Under the pieces are notes generated by a model. That model saw only the letters and a list, made by a program, of their open reading frames with translations. It was not told the DNA's origin and did not search any database. Made by a program: the position numbers and the translations under genes. A DNA stretch of 64,000 nucleotides from Nepenthes gracilis (taxonomy: Eukaryota > Streptophyta > Magnoliopsida > Caryophyllales > Nepenthaceae), in assembly GCA_033239525.1 (NCBI GenBank), contig BSYO01000004.1:4193701-4257700 (forward strand). The letters run 5' to 3'. Shown here in pieces: positions 37,605 through 50,917 of this stretch (its first letter is position 1; every line of letters starts with the position of its first letter).

Positions 37605-40600
37605 ATGAGCATGGAAATCAGTGAAGACATCGTCATTGTCGGAGCTGGAATTGCGGGCCTTGCTACCGCGTTAGGCCTTCACAGGTACCCGATTCCCCAC
37701 CAGCACCCCTCTGTCTCTGTCTCTCTCGCTCTCTGCCTCCTCACTTCTTCTTCTTCTTGGTGCTATCCATAGATCTACGAGTTTAAGCTTGCAAATTATT
37801 CTGTTAACACGGCAAAATAAACTTCTAAAGTACTTTTAGTCAGAACCTTTTATCCATCTAATCAGTGTGTTTGTCGTTCGTCTTAGATGGATTTCATTGT
37901 CTTTGGCTTGGAGTCATGTAAAACTGATGAGTGTGATTGTGGATTGATTTGTTGTATCTGTGCTGGGATGTGTTTATAGGATTAGACATTTCTGTTTGGA
38001 CTATGCACGCCAACTGTTTGTTCTTTGGCTTCTATGAGTTAGCTACGATCTGTTTTATATCGAATTAAATAGCTTGGTTGAAAGAAAATTTCAAGGAAAT
38101 GGCTTCTTAAAAAGCTTCATTTTCAAACGATACTCAACTAGTTGATGCAAGAAATAATTGATTATCCGAATCACTAAAAGTAGTAAGCTAAGAAACTTAA
38201 CTTCTACCTGAAATAGATGTTTTTAATTACTGGAATTCTCGTCAACGTCTCTGAATGTCATATTTACTCTAACATAGTCTTTGTAGAATTTTCTTTGTTA
38301 AACTAAATGGGATCATGTTATCTAGGTTGGGATTGAGATCTCTAGTATTGGAATCGTCGCCTTGCCTGAGAGTGACCGGTGCTGCTTTCACAACATGGAC
38401 AAATGCTTGGCAGGCACTCGATGCTCTTGGGATTGGCGATTCACTCCGCAGGCAACACCCCCGGCTCCAAGGGTATGTGTTTTTCTATACTTAAATTCTT
38501 GGTCATTTGTCCCCTTTGATCCCATGGATTCATCCGTGCTTCTCGTTTCTCTATATTATCCAATGTAAAGTTGGTTTTTTCCCATATGATTGGCCATGAG
38601 TCATTCAAAGTGATAGGCATCTAATAAAATGCAAGACTTGGTAATTAAAATCCTATAATTAGGTTGTGTGCAGATATTTTAATCTCAAAATGGAGGCTTG
38701 ATTGAATTGAAATACATATTAGCTAATATAAGGTGTTGAAGACCGTATTTGATAGCACATTTTCTTACCACCTTTTATTAGATTTTCTACTAATAAGTTC
38801 TCAACTAAATGTGTAAATGCAGATTGGTTGCAATGTCTACAATATCGGGAGATCCAGTTGCGGAAATTGAATTTACGGCTAAAGGAACGAGGTATGCTAA
38901 TAAGCTTTTTGCATTTCCTTGCTGAGGATAAAAGATATAGCTTTTATTTTTTTTCCCCAAAACATGACAGCATCGTAAGAAACAATTATCCCAAGGCATT
39001 GTACTACCTATACCTTTCAAATATCCATCTCCCTTTCCTTGTTTCCGTGGTTTGTGCTAAATGTATCATCTTGACACTGCTATCAAGTATACGCTAAAAT
39101 TTGATGTCACGATAATGCGGTGAACAACATGAAGTTCGGTGTTTAAAAAGGAAGGTTTTATTAGAAACACTTGCAAAGGAACTACCAATAGGCACTATAA
39201 GGTTTTCATCTAAGGTGGTTTCCATTGAAGATTCGGGCTCTTTGAAGTTATTGCATCTTGTTGATGGCTCTATCCTTAAAACCAAGGTAATTTGATATTT
39301 AATTAATTATATTCTCTAGATTTGCCAACTCCGCTCCTTATCTTAACATATATTGTTCTTCTCCTTATCGGGACATTTGTGGTAAGCACTTGAATGTGGC
39401 ATGAACACCATCCACCAAATGAGATGAGAATAATCGTAAGAATACCAACATAACATGTTAGATATTTTATTTATCCAACACTTGCTGCAGTTCATCCTTG
39501 GCATCAAAAACATAGGACTACACTTTTCTATAAGCACGGGAAGAATCGGACCAGCTTAGCTCACTTGAGAGAAAGATATGATCATCCATTACATGCATGT
39601 TTGCACTTGGTGCAATCTAACCTAGTGTGAAGTGAACTTCACCAATTTAAAGAAGGACATTCCATTTACTTTAGGTTCGATCAAAGTCCAAGTTCACCAT
39701 AAATCAATAAAAAATTACCTTAACCAGAAATTGAGGTGGACCCTTAAATTCCACAAGCTAACGTTGAATTGCACATACATTTTAGAATAATTTTGGGATC
39801 TAAGCCCTTTGTACATATTATATCATCTAACGACTTTAAAATCTTATAATCTTTGTTATCATGCAAAGGTGTTGATTGGGTGCGATGGAGTGAACTCGCC
39901 GGTAGCAAGGTCGCTAGGATTCAAGAAGCCTTCATTTGTTGGGAGATCTACTATTCGGTGGGCTATGCGGTTTTGAAGAAAAACACGGATTTGAGCCTAA
40001 AAGTGCAATTCATGGGAGATGGCTTCAGATATGGTATCATTCCTTGTGATGATACCGGTCTTTGTGGTTTTTCGCATTTTCATCCTCTCGGGCAAGGTAC
40101 ATGTTTATTCTTCATCGTCATTTCAAAAAGTGTTTCAAAAAAGGAACTCAGTCCATCAAATATGCACAATAGAATTAGAATTTTCGTTTGAAATTGCAAT
40201 TTATTAAAAGAATTTGGGTTAACCTAAAACTAGTATGGAATATTTTTTTCTTTTTGAATTGCTACTAATGTTGTTTCTTTCACCTTGTTGATACAGATAA
40301 AGAATTAGAAGAAAACCCATAAAAAGATGAAACAATTTGTGCTAAACAATTTAGGAAAGTCCACGATAAAATAAAGAACGTCATAGATACAACCAAACTT
40401 GATGATCGATATGTTCTCCACTAGAAGCAGAGTCTAGTGGGAGATACTATTTGGAGACATAAGTAAGGACAATGTTTGCGCAGGCGGTGATGCTTGCCAC
40501 CCAATGACGCCGAGACCTTGGGCAAGGAGCTTGCTCGCTTTAGAAGATGGGATTATTCTAGCGAGATGCCTTGGTGAGGCATTTATAAAGAGATCAATCA

Positions 40601-40837
40601 AGAGAAATATTCAAGAACAAGAATATGAGAGAATCGGGATCGATTTGAAGAAATACGCAAAAGAAAGGAGATGGAGAGATTTTGATCTTGTTACTACACG
40701 CTTATACTGTAGGTGTTATACAACAGAGCAATAAGATGGTGATTTCATTCCTAAGGGACAAAGTTTTGGCACCATTATGGAGCGGCTTGCTCTTGCAGAA
40801 AGCTAGTTTTCGGTGTGGACAACTTCCAACTAAATGA
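37605..40837 (+). pseudogene. MO2-like monooxygenase, copy C (many indels, lost splice acceptor)
   Basis: Exons 37605-37684, 38326-38472, 38823-38891, 39121-39286, 39869-40096 and 40297-40837. Exons 1-3 are intact. The acceptor of intron 3 reads GCGG instead of GCAG (39117-39120), which should block normal splicing of exon 4. Exon 5 has five indels (+2, -1, -2, -1, +1; net -1) and exon 6 about eight (net -4), removing the PDLGQG motif and the frame. Intron 3 lacks 17 bp present in A and B, a loss shared with D. Changes again cluster at CAG, CTG and CCG (for example CAG to CGG, CTG to ACG), more than random decay would give. Treated as a pseudogene as assembled, but the sequence itself may be unreliable. 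Confidence 0.8.
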
Positions 40838-42796
40838 TAATTTGTGTGGCAATTGTACTTTATTTTGTGCTTCTCTTTTACGATTAGTGGAATTACTTTT
40901 ATTCTCCACCATGTTATTAAATGCAAGCTGGAGAGACAGTGGTATGTAATCTTTGTTAGGTTAAAAAGAAGCTTTAATTAACAAGCATTGATCTTACATG
41001 TATCACTTTTTAATTGGTGGTTTTTTCTTGCCATTGAAAATTGAGTTTATGGGGAAGTGTTTATAAGCCACATTGGACAAGATTGGATGAATTTTAGGTC
41101 AATTTCATACCTCCATCACTTTGTTTTAGATGTTCATTTGGTTTTTTCTATACATAAAATAATTAGTATTTGCAAATTATAAATTATTAGTTGCCTTTCT
41201 TGATGTGTTTTTACTAATAAATTTGAGGACTAATATATTTAACCCACAATTACTGTGTATGTAGTATGTGAATTGCTATCAATATATAGGTCACTATCCT
41301 TTAAGAAAAGGACATTAAAAGAATTAAGAAAGTGTTGCAAATTTATTTAAAAACAAATGAAAATTTAAAAAAAAAAAAGTGGAAAAAACGGATCCCTCCC
41401 CAGTGGTTCTAAGCCAGAAAAAAGATTATCTATTGCTAATTTTAATATCATTGTTTACAAATATTAAAATTTTTAAATATGTAATCACTTTTTAAATTTG
41501 TAAAATCAAGTAGAAAACATATTTACTCAAAATTTAAAGAACATCATATATCATATTTGAATATTTATATCAAAAAGATATATTATTTGCACCTATTTAT
41601 ACGTTAATTTATATCAAAATTATAATTTTTTGGAATAGAGAGTCAGGAAAAAAAGAGTAAAAATTAAAATATAATTAAATTCATGTATAATCTTTGACAA
41701 TTTTAGTACATAAAAGTATATAAATAAGTTTACGAATAGTAATAGTGTAAGGTTAATATAAACAGGTGAGAAATAAATACATTTGATTTTTAATTACGCA
41801 TTGTTATAGGATGACAACTACGGCTCAACGAATCTCCTCGAAAGGCAATTGCCATGCAGCAACCTCCAACATCGTTACGAAAAAGGGAAGGAATGTTCCT
41901 TGGCAGCCACAATTACCATATACATCACTTGCGATCATAGAAACAACTCAAGCGGTTATATAAGGACGGTTAGCGTTAGATGCAAGGCCACACTAGCTTT
42001 AATTATGTAAATATCTTTTCACCCCTGAGAAAGAGACCGACCAATCTTTACCTTCAAGCATCCCCAAAGGATCAAAGATTTCTCTCTATCAAGCCACTTA
42101 GCATGCAAGTACACCCTTACTCAAACCGCTCCTCATTATGCGCATCTATTTGAGTCTAATCTTCCAACCTACACTCAATCCCGTTTCCTTATCGCATCCA
42201 TGCATTTATTACATCATTCATCCTTCTCTTCATTACGAAAGGATTTTTAGTTGAGTGTTGGAGGTTATATCGATGAGTGATTTTGTATATAATATATCGC
42301 TTTTGATATTCTATTGATGGGTCTGGTATAAATATGGTAATGGCGAGGAATGAGGCCCAATCAGCCAAGAGATCAGGTTGGGTGACGGGCCCAACTAAAA
42401 AATAGAGATTGGGTTATTATTTTCTTCATATTTACAAAATAAATACTTTGTTAGAAGAAGATCTATAAAAAATGAAGTAGTTTGTGTTGAATTATATGAA
42501 AAAATTCCTGATAAAACTAAAATATATCATTAGAAAAGACCAAGTTCAATGATATTATTTGTACTGCACAAAGAAACAGAGATCCACGGGAGATACTTTT
42601 AGGAGATATATGCAAAGGTACTATTTGTGTAGTTGGTGACACATTTCACCCTATGAAGCCAGATCTCGACCAAAGGAGCTTGCTTTGCTTTGGAAGATGC
42701 AATTATTCTAGCTAGATGTCTCTCCGAGGAACTTACGAAAATGTTAACTGTAAAAATTAAATCTGAATTGAATTATGAAAAGATTAATATCAATTT
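40650..42796 (+). repeat. Direct duplication, left copy (about 2.15 kb)
   Basis: From the last third of gene C exon 6 through its 3' flank to within the chimeric pseudo-exon. It repeats at 42797-44945; the two matching TGA stops are 2149 bp apart (40837 and 42986). Confidence 0.85.
40838..42440. other. 3' flank of gene C
   Basis: Same content as 8146-9758. No gene seen. A TATATAAGG at about 41958 precedes the C-rich stretch, as in the other units. Confidence 0.5.
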
Positions 42797-42986
42797 GAAG
42801 AAATACACAAAAGAAAGGAGATGGAGAGATTTTGATCTTGTTACTACTGCTTATACTGTAGGTGTTATACAACAGAGCAATAAGATGGTGATTTCATTTT
42901 TACGAGACAAAGTTTTGGCACCACTATGGAGCGGCTTGCTCTTGCAGAAAGCTAGTTTTCGGTGTGGACAACTTCCAACTAAATGA
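42441..42986 (+). pseudogene. Chimeric exon 6: pseudo-exon 5' part joined to gene 3' part (C')
   Basis: The first 350 bp follow the diverged pseudo-exon 6 (AAGTAG stop, DLDQ motif, LTKMLTVKIKSELNYEK). From about 42792-42803 the sequence changes to the true gene exon 6 ([15 protein letters not shown] to QLPTK and TGA) and continues into the gene's 3' flank. The switch lies in TTTGAAGAAA, shared by both parents, so an unequal crossover between exon 6 and the downstream pseudo-exon 6 explains it. The last 98 codons (42690-42986) are open, but the earlier stops make a working protein unlikely. Confidence 0.87.
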
Positions 42987-44945
42987 TAATTTGTGTGGCA
43001 ATTGTATCTTTATTTTGTACTTCTCTTTTACGATTAGTGGAATTACTTTTATTCTCCACCATGTTATTAAATGCATGCTGGAGAGACAGTGGTATGTAAT
43101 CCTTATTAGGTTAAAAAGAAGCTTGAATTAACAAGCATTGATCTTACATGTATCACTTTTTAACTAGTGGTTTTTTCTTGCCATTGAAAATTGAGTTTAT
43201 GGGGAAGTGTTTATAAGCCACATTGGACAAGATTGGATGAATTTTAGGTCAATTTCATGCCTCCATCACTTTGTTTTAGATGTTCATTTGGTTTTTTATA
43301 TACATAAAATAATTAGTATTTGCAAATTATAAATTATTAGTTGCCTTTCTTGATGTGTTTTTACTAATAAATTTGAGGACTAATATATTTAACCCATAAT
43401 TACTATGTGTGTAGTATGTGAATTGCTATCAATATATAGGTCACTATCCTTTAAGAAAAGGACATTAAAAGAATTAAGAAAGTGTTGCAAAACTATTTAA
43501 AAACAAAAGGAAATTAGAAAAAAAAGTTGAGAAAACGGATCCCTCCCAGTGGTCCTAAGCCAGAAAAAAGGTTATCTATTGCTAATTTTAATATCATTGT
43601 TTACAAATATTAAAATTTTTAAATATGTAATTACTTTTTAAATTTGTAAAATCATGTAGAAGACATATTTACTCAAAATTTAAAGAACATCATATATCAT
43701 ATTTGAATATTTATATCAAAAAGATATATTATTTGCACCTATTTATACGTTAATTTATATCAAAATTATAATTTTTTGGAATAGAGAGTCAGGAAAAAAA
43801 GAGTAAAATTGAAATATAATTAAATTCATATATAATCTTTGACAATTTTAGTACATAAAGTATATAAATAAGTTTACGAATAGTAATAGTGTAAGGTTAA
43901 TATAAATGGTGAGAAATAAATATATTTGATTTTTAATTACGCATTGTTATAGGATGACAAGCTACGGCTCAACGAATCTCGCCGAAAGGCAATTGCCACG
44001 CGGCGACCTCAACATCGTTTTGAAAAGGGAAGGAATGTTCTTGGCAGCCACAATTACCATATACATCCCACGCCGCGATCATAGAAACAACTCAGCGGTT
44101 ATATAAGGGCGGTTGGCGTTAGATGCAAGGCCACACTAGCTTTAATTATGTAAATATCTTTTCACCCCTGAGAAAGAGACCGACCAATCTTTACCTTCAA
44201 GCATCCCCAAAGGATCAAAGATTTCTCTCTATCAAGCCACTTAGCATGCAAGTACACCCTTACTCAAACCGCTCCTCATTATGCGCATCTATTTGAGTCT
44301 AATCTTCCAACCTACACTCAATCCCGTTTCCTTATCGCATCCATGCATTTATTACATCATTCATCCTTCTCTTCATTACGAAAGGATTTTTAGTTGAGTG
44401 TTGGAGGTTATATCGATGAGTGATTTTTGTATATAATATATAGAACTTTTTTGATATTAGGTGATGGAGTGCAGTATAAATATGGGCCGAGGAATGAGGC
44501 CCAATCAGCCAAGAGATCCGGTTGGGTGGCGTGGCCCAACTAAAAAATAGAGATTGGGTTATTATTTTCTTCATATTTACAAAATAAATACTTTGTTAGA
44601 AGAAGATCTATAAAAATGAAGTAGTTTGTGTTGAATTATATGAAAAAATTCTGATAAACTAAAATATATCGTAGAAAAGACTCAAGTTCAATGATATTTT
44701 TGTACTGCACAAAGAAACAGAGATCCACGGGAGATACTTTTAGGAGATATATGCAAAGGTACTATTTGTGTAGTTGGTGACACATTTCACCCTATGAAGC
44801 CAGATCTCGACCAAGGAGCTTGCTTTGCTTTGGAAGATGCAATTATTCTAGCTAGATGTCTCTCCGAGGAACTTACGAAAATGTTAGCTGTAAAATTAAA
44901 TCTGAATTGAATTATGAAAAGATTAATATCAATTTGAGAAAAATT
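42797..44945 (+). repeat. Direct duplication, right copy (about 2.15 kb)
   Basis: Second copy of 40650-42796, produced by the same exchange that made the chimeric exon. It carries the gene's 3' flank again before a full pseudo-exon 6. Confidence 0.85.
42987..44585. other. Second copy of the 3' flank in unit 3
   Basis: Duplicate of 40838-42440 with few differences. No gene seen. Confidence 0.5.
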
Positions 44946-45124
44946 CTAAAGAAAGGAGATGGCAGGGATTCGATCTAGTTATTACAACTTATATAGCAGG
45001 CGCCATATATCAAAGCGATAGGAAAACAATTTTATTCTTGAGGGATAAAATTCTGACAAAATTATGGGGTAGTTTCCTCTTACACATGGCTGATTTTCAG
45101 CGTTGTCAATTTCTAAATATATAG
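44586..45124 (+). pseudogene. Diverged pseudo-exon 6 (C'')
   Basis: The best preserved of these relics around its FAD motif: DLDQGACFALEDAIILARC reads through without the +1 seen in A', B' and D'. It still has the shared AAGTAG stop, frame slips near the start and near AVK, and a 1-bp loss in the GAGAAAAAT stretch. The two late TAG stops of A' and B' are CAG here. Confidence 0.85.
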
Positions 45125-46827
45125 TGGTTAATTCTATGCATGTGAGGGATAAACTAATCTCATTCCTCGTATTATCAACACCACCATTGCTACTTAAGCA
45201 GTAGGCAGAAAAGTGAGGAATCATTGTGTTTTTAATAAATAAAATTTAAGTTTGTGGTTAATGATTGAATAATTGAGTTTGTGGTTTGTGATTGTAATGC
45301 GTTATTATTTTGCAAAATCAAAGCCATTTTGCAACATCACTCGCCTCGTTGTGTTCTCTGTCCATGATTGTAATGTGCTCCATTTACATAAAAAAATATT
45401 AAAAATTGATAAAATAAAATGCAGAAAAACGTGGAAAAGGAAACAAAAATGAAATGATTTTTTTTCTTGGAGAAATATAAATTTTGAAAAAATTATTTAA
45501 AATGTTTATTTTTTAATTTGGAAACCTTGGAAACACTGGATATAAAGAAATATTATTGTAATTTTTTTAAGTCTGGCTCGTATAGTAATCTTTTGATAAT
45601 TGATGGTCAGGAAGAAATATTCATTATAAATAGATTTTGATATAATTCCATAATCAATTCTTTCTGTATTTGTCTAATAGAATTATCTAATAATTTTAAA
45701 AATTACTAAATCATTATAATAATAGCTTTTATACATTAAGAATATGATTTAATGAATTACAAAATAATATTTATTAGTACAATTGTGTAATGAAGCGTGC
45801 CAGGATAAATATGTAACTAACAGACATACTCAAATTATTGATAATTAACTAAAATTTATTTTAACGTAATTAATTAATTTTGGAATAGTTTTATACTATA
45901 TTCTTTGCCAGAATATTACCTTCCTATATCTTCGGATGATACGGTTGCTACATTTAATGTAAAATAAATTTAAAAAACTATAGTTGGTCACTTCTATCAA
46001 ACTCGAACAACTTAAGTATTTTATCAAATAAATTTTTCTATCTAATTCAATTATATTTGATTGAAAGATAACTTTTAATTTCTAAATTTTTAATTCTTTA
46101 TTTAATATCTAAAAATATAAGATAGGACTTATCTTATATTATTTTTTTAATTTTAAAGAACTCTAATTAAAATTTCATTAAACACTGAATAACATTATAA
46201 TTAAAATAAGTCCTATCTATAATACTAATTTTCAATGTGAAGGGATTGGTTTATCCCCGCATCACTCCACTCGTCTCAAAAGCTATTATAGTCTACCTAA
46301 TGGGAAGCTTTTAAATCCACTAAATATTGCAAATAAAAGCTAATTGAATCAATCATAAAGATTTTATTAAATAATTTAAATAATTATTTTTTTATAATTT
46401 ATTAATTAAAATTTTAAATTTAACTATTAAATAAATATAAAAATATTTTTATTAAAACAACGATAACATCGTTCTACACCTGTGGATGCATGTGGTTCTC
46501 GACCTCTAAATTCATACGTTGATATCGACTTCAAAACTTATATTCACCCTTTCAAGAGAGTCCGTCATATTTCATTCCCTATATAGATTATCGATTTTAC
46601 AGTTTTTTAATTTTACTTTTGCGTTTCATGATGAGATATATACGTGAAGCACAGTTCCGAACAGGATAGTTGATTTTTCATGTGGTGAGTGGAGAATCTA
46701 ATACTTGGTACTCATAATTATAACACTTTTATGAAAAATTAATGGATGTACATGATAACTTTTAAGTTAATTAATTTTGTAAAACTTTGATGGCTAAGCA
46801 AAGTCGTAAAAGATAATATAACACAAT
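45125..46827. other. Spacer between pseudo-exons, no gene seen
   Basis: Copy of 10304-12007. The minus-strand frame at 44982-45224 lies across pseudo-exon and spacer and is a shadow. Confidence 0.5.
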
Positions 46828-46969
46828 TTGGGATTAAGAAGTTTGGTAGTAAAATAATCACCTTGTCCGAGAGCTACAAGTGCTGCTTTAACGGCGTGGA
46901 CCAGTGCTTGGTGAGCATTCGATGCTCTTTGGTTTGCCAAGTCACTCTGTCGATAATATTTTCAGTTTC
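46828..46969 (+). pseudogene. Diverged pseudo-exon 2 (C'')
   Basis: Matches gene exon 2 with a retained GTAAGT donor, and GTGCTGCTTTAACGGCGTGGA for the AAFTTW region. No neighbouring exon 1 or 3 is found. Confidence 0.75.
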
Positions 46970-47133
46970 GTAAGTCAATTTTTTTTCTCATTTTTTAATT
47001 TAATTTATATCTTTTAATCCTGGATTGTCATCTAATTTATTATTCAAACCACTTCTCAACTTATAACTTCAATTTTATCCCAAAAGTAGGGTCTGTGTAA
47101 TTTAGAGTGAAATTAGCCAATTTGTTAAATACA

Positions 47134-48685
47134 AGACTTTCTAGTAAAAATCTGAAATCCAAACTATATATATGAATGTATATGTATATAATATTTGTAT
47201 ATATGTATGTATATACACAACTTAGATGAATAGCTCTTATGGTTGAATGTACATAATAGCGAGTCATTCCGCGTGATACTTAATTTGATTACCTGATTAG
47301 TGAATTGTTAGCAACAAGTAGATTTTGAAAAACCTAAGTTATTAGATAAAAATATAAAAGTAATTTTATGTTTTAATTTGTACTTTCACATGAATTTTCT
47401 TTTTTAGATTTTAAAAATGGAGTAAGCTCAGACCCATTTTATACCCCTTGCAATGGAATAATTATCAGAAAATATGAGTTTTAGGAATTGAATTAATAAT
47501 TATTTGATTAATAAGATTATTATATTATTTTAAAAATTAAATAAATATTGAAAGTTTAAAATTACAGTTCTAGACTAAGAATAATTTGTTGGGATGAGTT
47601 TATAAGTTTAATATTTATTTATATATACATTTGTTAATTTATTGACGAACATATAGAGTTTTGTGGAAGAATTATCCAAAACACACTCGAACAAATAAGG
47701 TTTTTAGTGAGATATTTGAGTGGAAATTATTTCATGCACAACAAGCGTATATATTGTATTTAAGGTAGTAAGGACATGCTTACTATATATTCGAAAGGCG
47801 CACATGTTTAAATTTTAGTTGCCTTCGAAAAATTCTTGCACCTGATGCATATATAAGTGGCACTCGTATGCTGGTTAATGCTATCATTTCCCCTTGATGC
47901 ACGCACACTAGGTGCTCTAGCATTGCCTATAGTATAAATGGCAACATAATTTTTGAAGTATTTATTGTGATATATTTGAACAATCTTTAATGGTACTTAT
48001 TTTAATTTTTATCTCTTATTATATTTGTCTTAATTTATAAAAATTATGACAAAACTAAAAGATGAGATAATTTGTATAACCATTCTAATAACTATAGTAG
48101 ATTTTATTCAATTATAATATCCAATAATTTTACCATTTCTATTTATAAGAAGTCTTAACATAAAATTTGTACATTATTATTACTTTGTTATAATTATTTA
48201 TGGATTGTCGTTTCGTCTCCTTATAAATTAAAATAGTAGACTTAATTTTCAATACGATTGGTGATTTATTCTCTACTTGGTTATGAATGTTTGGTTTTTC
48301 GGGCCTAGCAAGTGGTATATGAATGCTAGGTTGCTTGATTTTGTTATTAATTGAACTAATAGATGATGTGAGTAAAATGATTTATTTGAATGTTACAAAC
48401 TTTTATATTTTGAAGAGTAAAGTAAAGTACATTTTATTCATTAAAATAATGCACTTCCTGTAATTATTACTACGCAAGAGCAATAGTCTAAATTTAATGA
48501 GAAGGCTGCTTTTGAACATGAACATATTTGTATATGTACTCAGTAATTTAGCGACATGCATCTTCTAATTTCTTTCTCTACTACAATGAGTAATAAATTA
48601 AAAGAGGAAAATACAACGGATATTTAATGACGACGAAGATGAAATAGAAGGAAACAATAACCCTATGTCAAGTTGAAGGAAACAA
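47134..48685. other. Unit-start spacer, no gene seen
   Basis: Closest to the unit 2 copy (12313-13870), including the extra GAAGGAAACAATA duplication near 48645-48690. Confidence 0.6.
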
Positions 48686-50917
48686 TAGCCCATGTTTAGT
48701 TGGAAGGAATATAACTTTTATTCTCATATTATTTATTTAAAAATATTTATTTTATTATTTGAATATTTTTAGTAAGAGAAAAATATTTTTAAAGGAATAA
48801 ATATTTCTAAATTTTAGAAAATAACTATTACCATCTCCCATTAGTGTTAGTTATTTCTGAGTAGTTGATAATAACTATTTTACATTAATTTTTTTATATT
48901 CTGTAATTATTTGATATATAATTATTTAATAATTATATTTAATAAATATTTATTTCGGTCACATAATATTACATATGGATAATATTTAATAAACATTTAA
49001 TACATAATATTACATATTATATAAAAAAACGTAATCTTATATCAAATATTATATTAAATATAATATTTAATAAAACGTAATATTATCTCAAATATTATAT
49101 CAAGTATAATATTTAATAATACATTATATTATATTAAATAATTAATAAATATATAATTTATGCATGTAATTATATATATATATGTAATATTTAATACATA
49201 ATATTATGTATTATATAATAATGCGTATTGTTATGTCAAATATAATAATTAATAATACATAATATTATATCAAATGATTAATAAATATTTGATATATATG
49301 AAATTATATATACATAATATTTAATAAATATTTAATATGTAATAATACATATTATATAATAATACATAATACTCTACAAAATATATAATTCAATAATACT
49401 TAAAATTATATCATATAATTAATAAATATTTGATATTTATATACATAATTATATATATATAATATTTAATAAATATTTAATACGTAATATTATATCTTAT
49501 AAAATAATAAATAATATTATATCAAATATTATTGCGTCTCTGGGTCTGGGTTCTTTAGTGGATTAGAGAGCCTTCGGATTCATTGCCTGAGTTGGATCTC
49601 AAACAGGTTTGGTTTTCACTCTCCTAAACCAGGTCCGCACAACATAAATTACAAACAAGATGTCAAAAGTCATGGATATTCTCCAATTGAAAATATTCCG
49701 ACACTTAAATCGAATATCTTCCGCAATAAATGAAAAAGATATATGAGTGAGCTGTTGAAATACGGTGGGAAACGGAAGGATGCAAGAATGCGCGATTCGT
49801 TGAACGAGTTTGGGAGGTTGGGTTTCGTGGGTTTGCACCGCACTGCGGTGGCTTACTAAGATCGCTCAATAGCGGCTTTTGGATCAATGGCCTTTGATTG
49901 ATCAATGATCAAACTTAGGAGATCGGAGTTGGATCGAATCAATCATTTTCCTATCGAAGGAAGGGATATTTATAAGTTCCATAGTAGAAGACCTTAGGCA
50001 CGGGAATCTTTGACATGTGACAAGTTGAGATTCATCGGCCACTGACCGCTATCAATGGCCAACGGTGTTAGTTATCGTCTTGCGGTGGTGCAGAAATCGT
50101 TGTCAGGCACGACTAGTACGGGTCCATTCGACTTTGTTTGGATTGGCTAGGTGATTGTTGGGGGGTGCACATTTCGGTTGGCCAGCGTTGACCTTGCTTC
50201 CTATTGGCTGATAGTTCCTCGGACAGCGTCCCCTACACTGGCAGACTGCAAGAGCCGTGGTATCGACGCAAGCAAAACTGATTGATCTCGTCGCATGACG
50301 CTTTGCATGCCTTGTCACTTCACGACTCGACTGGCTCTCGTGGATTGGGTTTCTCAGCTGATGGACGCCCTTTTCCTAGTTGGGCCTAGCTAATCTAGAC
50401 CTAATTCTATGCTAGACCCAACAAATATAATATTTAACAATACGTAATATTATATCAAATAATTAATAAATATTTGATATATATACATATATAATTATAT
50501 ATACGTATTATATATTTAATTATATATATTATATCAAATATGTATTTTTATGATAAAATTATATATTATACTAAATAATAATTTAGAATGATGTATATAT
50601 TATATATACTTTTTTTAATATTATATAAATATAAATATATATATATAGAAACATATATTATATAATATATATTATATATATATAAGAAATATCTTTTTAA
50701 TTAAATAAGGGTAAAAAAGTCATTATGATAAACTATTACCTTATTTCTCATGTTGTTTCATAAATCAAATATTAAAATATTAATTCTCAACTTATTCTAT
50801 TCTAATAACAAAATATAAAAATAATAATTTTTAACTCTATTCTCATTTTATTATATTTTCTGAAAGTAATTACTTTAATTTTACCGTATATTATTCTACT
50901 AACCAAATGTGTCGTAA
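48686..50917. mobile_element. Candidate non-autonomous TIR element with mid-GC core
   Basis: About 2.2 kb. The left end near CATGTTTAGTTGGAAGG and right end near TTCTACTAACCAAATGTGT are imperfectly inverted. Inside are two AT-rich repeat tracts around an 890-bp core of ordinary composition (about 49530-50420) that I cannot identify and that has no conserved frame. No transposase and no clear target duplication were found, so class and exact ends are uncertain. The empty LTR target TGACC lies at 50043-50047. Confidence 0.35.

Larger units (their letters stand above)
34772..47133 (+). repeat. Tandem unit 3 of the MO2-like array
   Basis: Contains gene C, a chimeric exon 6, a second pseudo-exon 6 and pseudo-exon 2. 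The S-phase start to ATG distance is 2833 bp against 5963 bp in unit 4; the missing part is interrupted by an N gap and unrelated sequence. Confidence 0.85.

Noticed and set aside
47061..47267. Minus-strand frames over the TATATGTATATG microsatellite (also at 60423)
   Set aside because: Low-complexity Tyr/Ile translation of a TA-rich repeat.
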